Shown: one piece after another, positions 1 to 9,740 of the stretch
How positions within the stretch are numbered: position 1 is the first letter of the stretch
How the letters are laid out: each line of letters starts with the position of its first letter
NCBI GenBank assembly: GCA_025964715.1
Contig: JAOPYH010000259.1
Coordinates: forward strand, 1 to 40,569
Source: Streptosporangiaceae bacterium
GTDB taxonomy: Bacteria > Actinomycetota > Actinomycetes > Streptosporangiales > Streptosporangiaceae
Length of the DNA stretch: 40,569 nucleotides
Reading direction: 5' to 3'
Translations under genes and position numbers: made by a program
The notes under the pieces: generated by a model
The model's database searches: none
The model's input: only the letters and a program-made list of their open reading frames with translations
Told to the model about the DNA's origin: nothing

Positions 1-2586
1 GAGGAGCGACCGGCGCGCGGCCGCGCGGTGGTCCGCCGCAGGCCCCGCCCGGAGGCGGGCGCCGCCTCGCTCTACCAGCACGTGCCGTTCCGGCAGGACA
101 CCTCCTATCTCGCCATCGGCGAGCGCACCAATGCCAACGGGTCCAAGGCATTCCGCGACGCCATGCTGGCGGAGCGCTGGGACGACTGCGTCAAGATCGC
201 CCGCGAACAGGCCCGGGACGGCGCCCACCTGCTCGACCTCTGCATCGACTACGTCGGCCGGGACGGCGTCGCCGACATGAAGGAGCTGGCGTTTCGCTTC
301 GCGACCGCCTCGACGCTGCCCCTCGTGATCGACTCCACGGAGCCGGCCGTGATCGTGGCCGGGCTCGAGATGCTCGGCGGCCGCGCCGTGGTCAACTCGG
401 TGAACTACGAGGACGGAGCGGGCCCGGGTTCCCGGATCGCGCGCCTCATGCCGGTGATCAAGGAGCATGGCGCCGCGGTCGTCGCCCTCACGATCGATGA
501 AGTGGGCCAGGCCCGCACCGCCGAGTGGAAGGTACGCGTCGCCAGCCGGCTGATCGAGGACCTCACCCAGAACTACGGCATGCTGGTCGAGGACATCATC
601 GTCGACGCCCTGACCTTCCCGATCGCGACGGGTCAGGAGGAGACGCGCCGCGACGCCCTCGAGACCATCGAGGCCATCCGCGAGATCAAGCGTCGTTATC
701 CGACGGTGCAGACCACGCTCGGGTTGTCCAACGTCTCCTTCGGTCTCAACGCGGCCGCCCGCATCGTGCTCAACTCGGTGTTCCTCAACGAGTGCGTCAA
801 CGCCGGCCTCGACTCCGCGATCGTGCACGCCTCCAAGATCCTGCCGATGGCCCGCATCCCCGACGAGCAGCGCCAGGTCGCCCTCGACATGGTCTACGAC
901 CGGCGCCGGCCGGCGACGGCCGACCGGCCGGCCTACGATCCGCTGCAGCGCTACATGGACCTCTTCGAGGGCGTCGACGCCGCGGCCATGCGCGAGTCCC
1001 GGGCCGAGGAGCTGGCCGCCCTGCCGCTGTGGGAGCGGCTCAAGCGGCGCATCGTGGACGGTGAGGGCCACGGGCTCGCTGAGGACTTGGACGCCGCGCT
1101 GGAGGAGCGCCCGGCACTGGAGATCATCAACGACGTCCTCCTCGAGGGCATGAAGGTCGTCGGCGAGCTGTTCGGATCCGGGCAGATGCAACTGCCCTTC
1201 GTGCTGCAGTCCGCGGAGATCATGAAAGCCGCCGTGGCCCACCTCGAACCGCACATGGACAAGACCGAGGACGACGGCAAGGGCCGGATCGTGCTGGCGA
1301 CCGTCAAGGGCGACGTGCACGACATCGGCAAGAACCTGGTCGACATCATCTTGTCCAACAACGGCTACGACGTCGTGAACCTCGGCATCAAGCAGCCGAT
1401 GTCGGCGATCCTCGAGGCGGCCAAGGACAACCGAGCCGACGTGATCGGCATGTCCGGTCTCCTGGTGAAGTCGACGGTCATCATGAAGGAGAACCTCCAG
1501 GAGCTCAACTCTCGCGGCCTGGCCGGCCAGTGGCCGGTGATGCTCGGTGGTGCCGCGCTGACCCGCGCCTATGTCGAGCAGGACCTCGCCGAGCTGTACG
1601 ACGGCGAGGTGCGCTACGCGCGGGACGCCTTCGAGGGACTGCGGCTCATGGACGCCATGATGGCGGTCAAGCGCGGTGAGAAGGGCGCGCAGCTGCCACC
1701 GCTGCGCGAACGCAGGGTCAAGACGACCGCGAGGCTCCAGGTCACCGCGCCCGAGGACATGCCGTCCCGCTCTGACGTCGCGACGGACCACAAGGTGCCC
1801 GAACCGCCGTTCTGGGGTGACCGGATCGTCAAGGGCATCCCGATGAACGACTATGTGTCCTATCTGGACGAGCGCGCCACCTTCCTTGGGCAGTGGGGCC
1901 TCAAACCCACCCGGGGCGGTGACGGCCCCACCTACGAGGAGCTCGTCGAGACCGAGGGCCGGCCGCGGCTGCGGATGTGGCTCGAGCGCGCACAGACCGA
2001 GGGCCTCATCGAGGCGGCGGTGGTGTACGGCTACTACCCGTGCGTCAGCGAGGGCGACGACCTCGTCGTACTGCACGAGGACGGATCCGAGCGCGAGCGG
2101 TTCACGTTCCCGCGGCAGCGCCGTGACCGCCATCTGTGCCTGGCCGACTTCTTCCGCCCCAGGGAGTCCGGGGAGATCGACGTCGTGGGTTTCCAGCTCG
2201 TCACGGTCGGCTCCAAGGCCAGTGCCGCCACCGCGGAGCTCTTCGAGAAGAACGCCTACCGTGACTACCTGGAGCTGCACGGCCTGTCCGTGCAGCTGAC
2301 CGAGGCCCTCGCGGAGTACTGGCACTCGCGGGTGCGCTCGGAGATCGGCTTCGGCGCTCAGGACCCCGACGGGCTCGAGGAAATCCTCAAGGTGAAGTAC
2401 CGCGGCTGCCGTTACTCCTTCGGCTATGCCGCCTGTCCTGACCTGGAGGACCGTGCCAAGATCGTCCGGCTCCTGCGGCCGGAGCGGATCGGCGTGACGC
2501 TGTCGGAGGAGTTCCAGCTGGTGCCCGAACAGGCCACCGACGCCCTCATAACCCACCACCCCGAGGCCAACTACTTCAACACCTGA
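1..2586 (+). CDS. metH: Cobalamin-dependent methionine synthase, C-terminal part (5' end outside window)
   Basis: Transfers a methyl group from 5-methyltetrahydrofolate to homocysteine through cobalamin, the last step of methionine synthesis in the cytoplasm. The frame is open to the left edge, so the N-terminal homocysteine-binding barrel lies outside; about 861 codons remain. In order one sees the pterin-binding barrel (it opens with YLAIGERTNANGSKAF), a cobalamin cap domain, the B12-binding Rossmann domain with DVHDIG at codons 438-443 (His codon 440, base 1318, is the lower axial ligand), and the AdoMet-binding reactivation domain ending with RGCRYSFGYAACP. The tail ends HHPEANYFNT as usual for the family. 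A GTG at 28 could be mistaken for a start, but the family needs the missing upstream domain. Domain order and motifs make the assignment firm; the true start and any cobalamin riboswitch would be outside the window. Confidence 0.96.
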   Translation, partial: EERPARGRAVVRRRPRPEAGAASLYQHVPFRQDTSYLAIGERTNANGSKAFRDAMLAERWDDCVKIAREQARDGAHLLDLCIDYVGRDGVADMKELAFRFATASTLPLVIDSTEPAVIVAGLEMLGGRAVVNSVNYEDGAGPGSRIARLMPVIKEHGAAVVALTIDEVGQARTAEWKVRVASRLIEDLTQNYGMLVEDIIVDALTFPIATGQEETRRDALETIEAIREIKRRYPTVQTTLGLSNVSFGLNAAARIVLNSVFLNECVNAGLDSAIVHASKILPMARIPDEQRQVALDMVYDRRRPATADRPAYDPLQRYMDLFEGVDAAAMRESRAEELAALPLWERLKRRIVDGEGHGLAEDLDAALEERPALEIINDVLLEGMKVVGELFGSGQMQLPFVLQSAEIMKAAVAHLEPHMDKTEDDGKGRIVLATVKGDVHDIGKNLVDIILSNNGYDVVNLGIKQPMSAILEAAKDNRADVIGMSGLLVKSTVIMKENLQELNSRGLAGQWPVMLGGAALTRAYVEQDLAELYDGEVRYARDAFEGLRLMDAMMAVKRGEKGAQLPPLRERRVKTTARLQVTAPEDMPSRSDVATDHKVPEPPFWGDRIVKGIPMNDYVSYLDERATFLGQWGLKPTRGGDGPTYEELVETEGRPRLRMWLERAQTEGLIEAAVVYGYYPCVSEGDDLVVLHEDGSERERFTFPRQRRDRHLCLADFFRPRESGEIDVVGFQLVTVGSKASAATAELFEKNAYRDYLELHGLSVQLTEALAEYWHSRVRSEIGFGAQDPDGLEEILKVKYRGCRYSFGYAACPDLEDRAKIVRLLRPERIGVTLSEEFQLVPEQATDALITHHPEANYFNT

Positions 2587-2594
2587 GCGGCGCG

Positions 2595-2611
2595 GCCGGC
2601 CCGCGGCCGGC
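2595..2611 (+). terminator. Hairpin after metH
   Basis: Seven-base-pair GC-only stem (GCCGGCC pairing with GGCCGGC, 3-nt loop) beginning 9 nt after the metH stop. There is no T-tract, which is common for actinobacterial terminators. It is short, and GC-rich DNA produces such stems by chance, so this is tentative. Confidence 0.35.
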
Positions 2612-2806
2612 GGATGGGCCAGTGCTTGTCGCCGAATCGTTGTGCGATAGTGACCTGCACTTCTTTCCCTGCTCGCGGGCCGTAGGGGTGCGCATTCCCC
2701 GGTGGGATGAGAGCGGTGTGAACGGCCTCGTCCGGGCGGAGGAGCGGGCTCGCGGGAGGTCGTGTCACGATGGATTCGCACCGCCTATGTGAGTGGAGGC
2801 CCGGGC

Positions 2807-3235
2807 ATGGCCGACGTCTTCCTGTTCTCGCTCAGTCTCGGGATCACGCTGCTGGGGCTCCTCGGCAGCTGGCGGGTTTTGCGCCGTCGCGGCCTGGCCT
2901 CGGGTATGCGCGGGGTGGCCTGGTCGCTCGTGCCGATGGCCGCCTACCTCACGGGCTTCACGGCGTGGGCGGCCGACCTGGTGTTCAGCCCTGTGAAATG
3001 GGCGGGCGCCGGCATTCTGGGGCTGGCGTTCGTGCTCTATCTCGTCTCCGGCGTGATGCTCCGCCGGGGTGCCGGCGACCCCGGACGGGTGCGCCGGCCG
3101 GGCGCACGGAAGGCCGTCGCCGAGCGTTCGGGCTCGTCGACCGCCAAGCCGTCCGTAGAGCAGCCCCAGGCGCGGGACGTGGACCCCGATCTCGCGGACA
3201 TCGAGAACATTCTGCGCAGGCGCGGCATCAGCTGA
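2807..3235 (+). CDS. Small membrane protein of unknown function, three predicted TM segments
   Basis: Predicted 142-residue protein that I do not recognise. The ATG at 2807 is chosen because GGAGG (2795-2799) sits 7 nt upstream; an in-frame start at 2762 lacks a ribosome site and would add a non-hydrophobic leader. The first about 95 residues hold three hydrophobic stretches (roughly 3-20, 35-53 and 60-80) separated by short Arg-rich loops. A basic, Ser/Pro-rich linker follows, and then an acidic tail ending DPDLADIENILRRRGIS that resembles a conserved docking or interaction helix. It stands alone between metH and the peptide importer with about 220 bp upstream, so it probably has its own promoter. 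No catalytic motif is visible. Confidence 0.7.
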   Translation: MADVFLFSLSLGITLLGLLGSWRVLRRRGLASGMRGVAWSLVPMAAYLTGFTAWAADLVFSPVKWAGAGILGLAFVLYLVSGVMLRRGAGDPGRVRRPGARKAVAERSGSSTAKPSVEQPQARDVDPDLADIENILRRRGIS

Positions 3236-3546
3236 GGACGGTCGCCTCCGCGCGAGCGTGATGCCGTAACCCTTTGCGTGCCTCTAAGATTGCGTGACCA
3301 TCCGTTGGTTACTCTTCGGGGTGTTTGTCCGGGTATAGCGTCAAGGCCGCATATGCCCTAGATGACGACGAGATCACAAGTCAGACACGGGTACTACCGT
3401 GACGGCACCTTGCGCGCGACATTTCGTCTGGGGAGAGTAGGTTTCCCTCCGACAGCGGGGCGTTGCGGGTCCTGGACCAGTGAATACATCCGTGTCTGTG
3501 GCTTGTCGGCCGTCTATGTGGTGGCCAGGTATGGGGAGGTACGTAG
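3236..3546. other. Intergenic region upstream of the peptide importer
   Basis: About 310 bp without a convincing gene; short open frames here have no ribosome site or family resemblance. The stretch 3280-3360 is less GC-rich than its surroundings and holds a possible promoter (TTACTC at 3309-3314 and TATAGC at 3334-3339, 19-nt spacer). It probably contains the promoter of the importer operon; the exact site is uncertain. Confidence 0.35.
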
Positions 3547-4539
3547 GTGACCGCACCGATCGAGGTGTCCGGGTCTGAGGCGCAGGCCCAGCCTGACGCC
3601 GTTCTGGCGGGCGTGAGCCAGAAGGCGATCGAGGGGCGGTCGCTGTGGCAGATCGCCTGGCTGCGGCTGCGGCGGGACAAGGTGGCCTTGGCCGGCGGAG
3701 CAGTGATCATCCTGTTGATCCTCGGGGCGGTCCTGGTGCCGCCGCTCCTGCAGTCGCCACTGCTGTACCACCAGAACCTGATCGACCCGACCTACAACCG
3801 GCCCCTAGGTGGCGTCTTGCACTCGGGGATCAGTGCTGACCACCCGCTCGGCGTCGAGCCCGGAACCGGGCGGGACATGCTCAGCCGCATCGTGCACGGT
3901 GCCCGGATCTCGCTCCTCGTGGCCTTCCTCTCGACCCTGCTGTCGGTGGTGATCGGCGTCTTCTTCGGCGTGGTGGCCGGCTACTTCGGCGGCTGGGTCG
4001 ACACGCTCATCAGCCGCACCATGGACGTCTTCCTGGCGTTTCCGCTGCTGCTGTTCTCGATCGCGCTGGTCGGCGTCGTGCCCGACCGGGCGTTCGGCCT
4101 TCAGGGGAACGGGCTGCGCGTCCTGCTGCTCGTCTTCGTCATCGGCTTCTTCAACTGGCCCTACATCGGCCGGATCATCCGCGGTCAGGCGATGTCCCTG
4201 CGCGAGCGCGAGTTCATCGACGCCGCCCGGAGCATGGGGGCGCGCAGCCCGTACATCCTCTTCCGCGAGCTGCTGCCGAACCTGGTCGCGCCGATCATCG
4301 TCTACTCGACGCTGCTGATCCCGAGCAACATCCTCTTCGAGGCGGCGCTGTCGTTCCTCGGGGTCGGCGTCACCCCGCCGACGCCATCGTGGGGAGGCAT
4401 GCTGTCTCTCGCCGTGCCGATCTACTCCTCCGACCCCACGTACATGGTCGTGCCCGGCCTGGCGATCTTCATCACCGTCATGGCCTTCAACCTGCTCGGT
4501 GACGGCCTGCGCGACGCCCTCGACCCCCGCTCCAAGTGA
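3547..4539 (+). CDS. Oligopeptide/dipeptide ABC transporter permease, OppC/DppC type
   Basis: One of two membrane subunits of a type I ABC importer for peptides or similar solutes. The 330-residue protein has the OppC N-terminal extension with a first membrane helix (about residues 48-70), a long external loop, and then the BPD_transp_1 core of five helices. The cytoplasmic EAA loop that docks on the ATPases is visible as FIDAARSMGARSPYILFREL. The end GDGLRDALDPRSK is typical of the OppC/DppC family. The GTG start follows GGGGAGGTACGTAG. It is the first gene of the importer operon; the binding-protein gene starts 37 bp after its stop. Usual order places the binding protein first and the B permease before C, so this operon is rearranged. 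Confidence 0.93.
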   Translation: MTAPIEVSGSEAQAQPDAVLAGVSQKAIEGRSLWQIAWLRLRRDKVALAGGAVIILLILGAVLVPPLLQSPLLYHQNLIDPTYNRPLGGVLHSGISADHPLGVEPGTGRDMLSRIVHGARISLLVAFLSTLLSVVIGVFFGVVAGYFGGWVDTLISRTMDVFLAFPLLLFSIALVGVVPDRAFGLQGNGLRVLLLVFVIGFFNWPYIGRIIRGQAMSLREREFIDAARSMGARSPYILFRELLPNLVAPIIVYSTLLIPSNILFEAALSFLGVGVTPPTPSWGGMLSLAVPIYSSDPTYMVVPGLAIFITVMAFNLLGDGLRDALDPRSK

Positions 4540-4576
4540 TCCTCTCCGGGAACGAAACAAAGGAGTGCGCCAGCAC

Positions 4577-6325
4577 ATGAAGAAGACCAAACCGCTCGCG
4601 TCCATCGCCTTGGGCGTGGCGTTGAGCCTGGGACTGGCCGCCTGTGGCGGCGGCTCGTCCGGCAACGGGAATGGCGGGCCCGGCTACGGTGCCGCGCTCG
4701 ACAAGGTCGTCAACCAGTCCGCCAAGAAGGGCGGCACCCTTCGCTTCGCGGACTCCGACGACTTCGACTCGCCGGACCCGGGCAACACCTACTACGCGTG
4801 GAGCCAGAACTTCCTCCGGCTCTACGGCCGTGCCCTCACGACCTTCAAGCCGGCCGCCGGCTCGGCCAGCCTCGAGCTCGTGCCGGACCTCGCCGAGTCG
4901 CTCGGCAAGGCAAGCGACAACGGCAAGACGTGGACCTACACCCTCCGCAAGGGGGTCAAGTTCGACGACGGCACACCGGTCACCTCGAAGGACGTCAAGT
5001 ACGCGGTCGAGCGCAGCAACTTCTCCGATGAGCTGCAGCTCGGTCCGAAGTACTTCAAGGACTTCATGATCGACAACAAGCCCGCGTACAAGGGTCCGTA
5101 CAAGGACAAGGCCGACGCCGGCCTGAAGTCGATCGCCACGCCGGACGACTCCACGATCGTCTTCCACCTCCGGAAGCCCTTCGCGGACTTCGACTACCTG
5201 GTGCAGATGGGGCAGACCGTTCCCGTGCCGAAGGCCAAGGACACCGGCCTCAGCTACGAGAAGAAGATCGCGTCCAGCGGCCCCTACAAGGTCGACAGCT
5301 ACGTGCGCGGCAAGCAGATGACGCTCTCGCGGAACCCGAACTGGGACCCGAGCACGGACCCGATCCGCAAGGCGCTGCCCGACCGCATCGAGCTCCAGCT
5401 CAAGCAGAACGCAGACGACATCGACAACCGTCTGCTGTCCGGCGCTCTGGACGTGGACTCCGCCGGGGTCGGTGTGCAGAGTGCCGCTCAGCCGAAGATC
5501 CTCAGCGACCCGGCGAAGAAGGCCAACGCCGACAACTCGATCGCGGGATACCTGCGGTTCATGGCGATCAACCAGCACGTCAAGCCGTTCGACAACGCGC
5601 ACTGCCGGATGGCGGTCCAGTACGCCACCGACAAGGTCGCGGCGCAGACGGGCTACGGCGGCCCGGTGGCCGGCGGTGACATCGCCTCGACGCTCATCCC
5701 GCCGACCGTCAACGGTTACCGCAAGTTCGACGCGTACCCGATGGCGGACCAGCACGGCGACCTGCAGAAGGCCAAGGCCGAGCTCGCCGCCTGTGGCCAG
5801 CCCAACGGCTTCAGCACCAAGATCACCGCACGCTCCGACCGTCCCAAGGAGGTCGCGGCGGCTCAGGGTATCCAGCAGGGCCTGGCCAAGGTCGGCATCA
5901 AGGCCAACATCGTCCAGTTCCCGGCCGGTGACTACTTCAACAAGTACGTCGGCGTGCCGAACTACGTCCACCAGCAGGGCCTCGGTCTGATGCTCATGGC
6001 GTGGGCCCCCGACTGGCCGACCGGCTACGGCTTCCTCTCGCAGATCGTCGACGGCCGCGCGATCAAGCCCTCCGGTGGCAACAACCTCGCGGAGGAGAAC
6101 AACCCGCAGGTGAACGCGGCGCTGGACAAGGCCATCGCGAACACCGACCCGGCCGCTCGCACCAAGGCCTGGGGCGACATCGACGAGATGGTCATGAAGG
6201 ACTCCGTGGTCGTCCCGCTGATCTACGCCAAGATTCTGCTCTACCGTCCGACCAGCATCACCAACGTCGGCGTGTCCCAGGGTTACGGCGGCATGTACGA
6301 CTACCTCAACATGGGTGTGAAGTAG
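4577..6325 (+). CDS. Peptide ABC transporter substrate-binding lipoprotein (SBP family 5)
   Basis: Predicted 582-residue extracytoplasmic solute-binding protein of the OppA/DppA family. The ATG at 4577 follows AAAGGAG (4559-4565) and gives a lipoprotein signal peptide: basic MKKTK, hydrophobic core, and lipobox LAAC with the lipidated Cys at residue 23, followed by a flexible Gly/Ser/Asn linker. The body carries the family 5 pattern near GKTWTYTLRKGVKFDDG and VTSKDVKYAVER, which marks oligopeptide, dipeptide or nickel binders. It should be anchored on the outer face of the membrane and deliver substrate to the two permeases of this operon. The ligand cannot be read from sequence. A strong hairpin follows the stop and may stabilise this message relative to the downstream genes. 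Confidence 0.94.
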   Translation: MKKTKPLASIALGVALSLGLAACGGGSSGNGNGGPGYGAALDKVVNQSAKKGGTLRFADSDDFDSPDPGNTYYAWSQNFLRLYGRALTTFKPAAGSASLELVPDLAESLGKASDNGKTWTYTLRKGVKFDDGTPVTSKDVKYAVERSNFSDELQLGPKYFKDFMIDNKPAYKGPYKDKADAGLKSIATPDDSTIVFHLRKPFADFDYLVQMGQTVPVPKAKDTGLSYEKKIASSGPYKVDSYVRGKQMTLSRNPNWDPSTDPIRKALPDRIELQLKQNADDIDNRLLSGALDVDSAGVGVQSAAQPKILSDPAKKANADNSIAGYLRFMAINQHVKPFDNAHCRMAVQYATDKVAAQTGYGGPVAGGDIASTLIPPTVNGYRKFDAYPMADQHGDLQKAKAELAACGQPNGFSTKITARSDRPKEVAAAQGIQQGLAKVGIKANIVQFPAGDYFNKYVGVPNYVHQQGLGLMLMAWAPDWPTGYGFLSQIVDGRAIKPSGGNNLAEENNPQVNAALDKAIANTDPAARTKAWGDIDEMVMKDSVVVPLIYAKILLYRPTSITNVGVSQGYGGMYDYLNMGVK

Positions 6326-6362
6326 TCACTCCCTGAGTTCTTCAGAAGGCAGGTGAAGGCAT

Positions 6363-6410
6363 CGCTCCTCGGCCGGGCCGACCCGACCGGTCCGGCCCGG
6401 CCGAGGAGCG
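6363..6410 (+). promoter_or_regulatory. Perfect 18-bp intra-operon hairpin
   Basis: Bases 6363-6380 and 6393-6410 are exact reverse complements (18 bp, 12-nt loop), 37 nt after the binding-protein stop. The right arm contains GAGGAG (6403-6408), the only ribosome-site-like sequence before the TTG start of the next gene. The hairpin could act as a partial terminator or mRNA 3'-end stabiliser and could also mask that ribosome site, all of which favour more binding protein than permease. Confidence 0.75.
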
Positions 6411-6422
6411 TGGCCGCGTATT

Positions 6423-7436
6423 TTGGTCTCATACCTCATCCGGCGTGGCATCGGGGCCGCGCTGCTGCTGCTCATCATCAGCGCGGTCACTTTCGGGATC
6501 TTCTTTCTGGTCCCGCGGCTTGCGGGGCAGACCACCGATCAACTCGCCGCGGCGTACGTCGGCAAGGCGCCGACGCCCGAGGCCATCCAGGACACCAAGA
6601 TCCGGCTCGGGCTCGACAAGCCGGTCGTCGTGCAGTACGGCACCTTCGTCAAGGGCATCGTCGCGGGCAACCGCTTCAGCAACGGTCCGAGCACGCAGTG
6701 GTGCCCGGCGCCGTGCCTGGGCTACTCCTTCCGCACCAACGAGCCGGTGTTGCCGCAGTTGCTCGACAGGGCACCGGCGACGTTCTCGCTGGCCGTCGGA
6801 GCCGCGATCATCTGGGTCGTGTCAGGAGTCGGGATCGGCATCCTGTCGGCGTTGAGGCGGGGCTCGGTCTGGGACCGGGGGGCGATGGGCGTGGCGCTCG
6901 CGGGCGTGTCGCTGCCGATCTACTTCACCGGCCTGGTCTCGCTCGCCATCTTCTCCTACTCGCTCGGCATCTTCCCAGGTGGTGGTACCTACAAGGGGAT
7001 CACCGAGGATCCGCTCATGTGGTTCCAGTCGCTGGTCCTGCCCTGGGTGACCCTGGCCTTCCTCTACGCGGCGATGTACGCCCGGCTGACCCGGGCCGGC
7101 ATGCTCGAGACGCTCAGTGAGGACTACATCCGCACCGCACGCGCCAAGGGGCTGCCGGAGCGGACGGTCACCATGAAACACGCCCTGCGTGCCACGCTGA
7201 CCCCGATTCTGACGATCTTCGGCCTGGACTTCGGACTGCTGATCGGCGGGGCGGTGCTGACCGAGTCGACGTTCAGCATCCAGGGGCTGGGCCGGCTGGC
7301 GGTGGACTCCATCTTCAGCGGTGACCTCCCCGTCGTGCTGGGCGTGACGATGTTCGCCGCGGGCTTTATCGTGCTGGCCAACCTCGTCGTCGATATTCTG
7401 TACGCGGTCGTCGACCCGAGAGTGAGGTCCGCATGA
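6423..7436 (+). CDS. Oligopeptide/dipeptide ABC transporter permease, OppB/DppB type
   Basis: Second membrane subunit of the importer, 337 residues, with the DppB/OppB signature start (YLIRRGIGAALLLLIISAVT), six expected membrane helices and a large loop between the first two. The cytoplasmic EAA loop is DYIRTARAKGLPERTVTMKH, and the end VDILYAVVDPRVR is typical. The start appears to be TTG at 6423; no ATG or GTG fits the conserved N-terminus. The only upstream ribosome-like site (GAGGAG, 6403-6408) is 14 nt away and inside a strong hairpin, suggesting weak initiation. Its stop overlaps the next gene's start by ATGA, indicating translational coupling to the ATPase gene. Confidence 0.93.
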   Translation: MVSYLIRRGIGAALLLLIISAVTFGIFFLVPRLAGQTTDQLAAAYVGKAPTPEAIQDTKIRLGLDKPVVVQYGTFVKGIVAGNRFSNGPSTQWCPAPCLGYSFRTNEPVLPQLLDRAPATFSLAVGAAIIWVVSGVGIGILSALRRGSVWDRGAMGVALAGVSLPIYFTGLVSLAIFSYSLGIFPGGGTYKGITEDPLMWFQSLVLPWVTLAFLYAAMYARLTRAGMLETLSEDYIRTARAKGLPERTVTMKHALRATLTPILTIFGLDFGLLIGGAVLTESTFSIQGLGRLAVDSIFSGDLPVVLGVTMFAAGFIVLANLVVDILYAVVDPRVRSA

Positions 7437-8527
7437 TGAGCGGTAAATCGCGTAAGGCGGACCTGATCGACGGTGCGCCGGAGAGTGTCGGACAGACCTC
7501 CCCTGCGCCCACCGCCTTCCTGGAAGTGCGGGACCTGCGCATCCACTTCCCGACCGACGACGGCCTGGTCAAGTCCGTCGACGGGCTGTCGTTCCAGCTC
7601 GAGCGGGGCCGTACCCTCGGGATCGTCGGTGAGTCGGGCTCCGGCAAGAGCGTGACCAGCCTGGGCATCCTCGGGTTGCACAACCGCCACAACGCCAGGG
7701 TCTCCGGAGAGATCTGGCTGAACGGCAAAGAGCTCGTGGGAGCCCCGGCCGACGACGTACGGCGGCTGCGCGGCCGGAACATGGCGATGATCTTCCAGGA
7801 TCCGCTCTCGTCGATGCACCCGTATTACACGGTCGGCAACCAGATCGTCGAGGCCTACCGGATTCACAACGACGTGTCCAAGCAGGTCGCGCGCAAGCAC
7901 GCCATCGACCTGCTCGGCCGGGTCGGTATCCCGCAGCCGGACAAGCGGGTCGACGACTACCCGCACCAGTTCTCCGGCGGGATGCGTCAGCGAGCGATGA
8001 TCGCCATGGCGCTGTCGTGCGACCCCGAGCTGCTCATCGCCGACGAGCCGACCACGGCGCTCGACGTGACGGTGCAGGCACAGATCCTCGACCTCCTGCG
8101 TGATCTCCAGGGGGAGTTCAACTCCGCGATCATCATGATCACCCATGACCTGGGCGTGGTCGCGGAACTCTCCGACGACATCCTGGTCATGTACGGCGGA
8201 CGTAACATCGAATACGCCTCCGTCGAGGACGCCTTCGACAAGCCGATGCATCCGTACACGTGGGGGCTGCTGGGTTCCATGCCGCGGCTGGACCGGGCGC
8301 GCTCGGAGCGGCTGCTCCCGATCAAGGGCACCCCGCCGAGCCTCATCAACCTCCCGTCGGGGTGTGCTTTCAACCCGCGGTGCGCCTACGCGGAGCTGAA
8401 CGGGGGCAAGAGCGAGACGGAGCGTCCCGAGCTGGTCGAGGTGGAGCCGGGGCACAGGGTGGCCTGCCACCTCCCGCTCGCCAAGCGCAAAGAGATTTGG
8501 GACAACGAGATCAGGCCGAAGCTGTGA
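7433..8527 (+). CDS. Peptide ABC transporter ATP-binding protein, OppD/DppD type
   Basis: One of two ATPases that power the importer, 364 residues. Visible motifs are Walker A GESGSGKS (residues 66-73), Q-loop [12 protein letters not shown], signature FSGGMRQR, Walker B LLIADEP and the H-switch MITHD. The C-terminal extension has the oligopeptide/dipeptide-transporter Cys pattern ([10 protein letters not shown] and a later VACHLP), which in some relatives binds an Fe-S cluster. The ATG at 7433 overlaps the previous stop by 4 nt (ATGA); a second in-frame ATG follows at once. The gene pairs with the OppF-type ATPase 58 bp downstream. Confidence 0.94.
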   Translation: MMSGKSRKADLIDGAPESVGQTSPAPTAFLEVRDLRIHFPTDDGLVKSVDGLSFQLERGRTLGIVGESGSGKSVTSLGILGLHNRHNARVSGEIWLNGKELVGAPADDVRRLRGRNMAMIFQDPLSSMHPYYTVGNQIVEAYRIHNDVSKQVARKHAIDLLGRVGIPQPDKRVDDYPHQFSGGMRQRAMIAMALSCDPELLIADEPTTALDVTVQAQILDLLRDLQGEFNSAIIMITHDLGVVAELSDDILVMYGGRNIEYASVEDAFDKPMHPYTWGLLGSMPRLDRARSERLLPIKGTPPSLINLPSGCAFNPRCAYAELNGGKSETERPELVEVEPGHRVACHLPLAKRKEIWDNEIRPKL

Positions 8528-8585
8528 CGGCGATGGTCGGGGGACCAGGGGTCTTGTCGCTCCTGAAGACAATCCTGGAGAAGGT

Positions 8586-9668
<1,083 letters not shown>

Positions 9669-9693
9669 GCTCGGCACACCGCCGGACGCCTGA

Positions 9694-9730
9694 GACGCCT
9701 CGCCCCGCCTGCCGCGCGGGGCGAGGCGTC
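9694..9730. terminator. Bidirectional terminator between convergent operons
   Basis: Perfect 15-bp inverted repeat (9694-9708 with 9716-9730; GACGCCTCGCCCCGC and its complement) with a 7-nt loop. It sits 25 nt after the last importer gene and 10 nt from the stop of the convergent permease gene, as expected for a terminator shared by both strands. Confidence 0.85.
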
Positions 9731-9740
9731 GTCTGTGGGT

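Noticed and set aside
3362..3550. Small open frames upstream of the peptide importer
   Set aside because: No ribosome site, composition not protein-like, and the region looks like a promoter.
4487..5971. Long open frame on the minus strand opposite the binding-protein gene, and similar ones opposite arc and the molybdenum enzyme
   Set aside because: GC-rich coding DNA leaves antisense frames open; the translations match no family and lack ribosome sites, while the plus-strand or annotated proteins have full domains.
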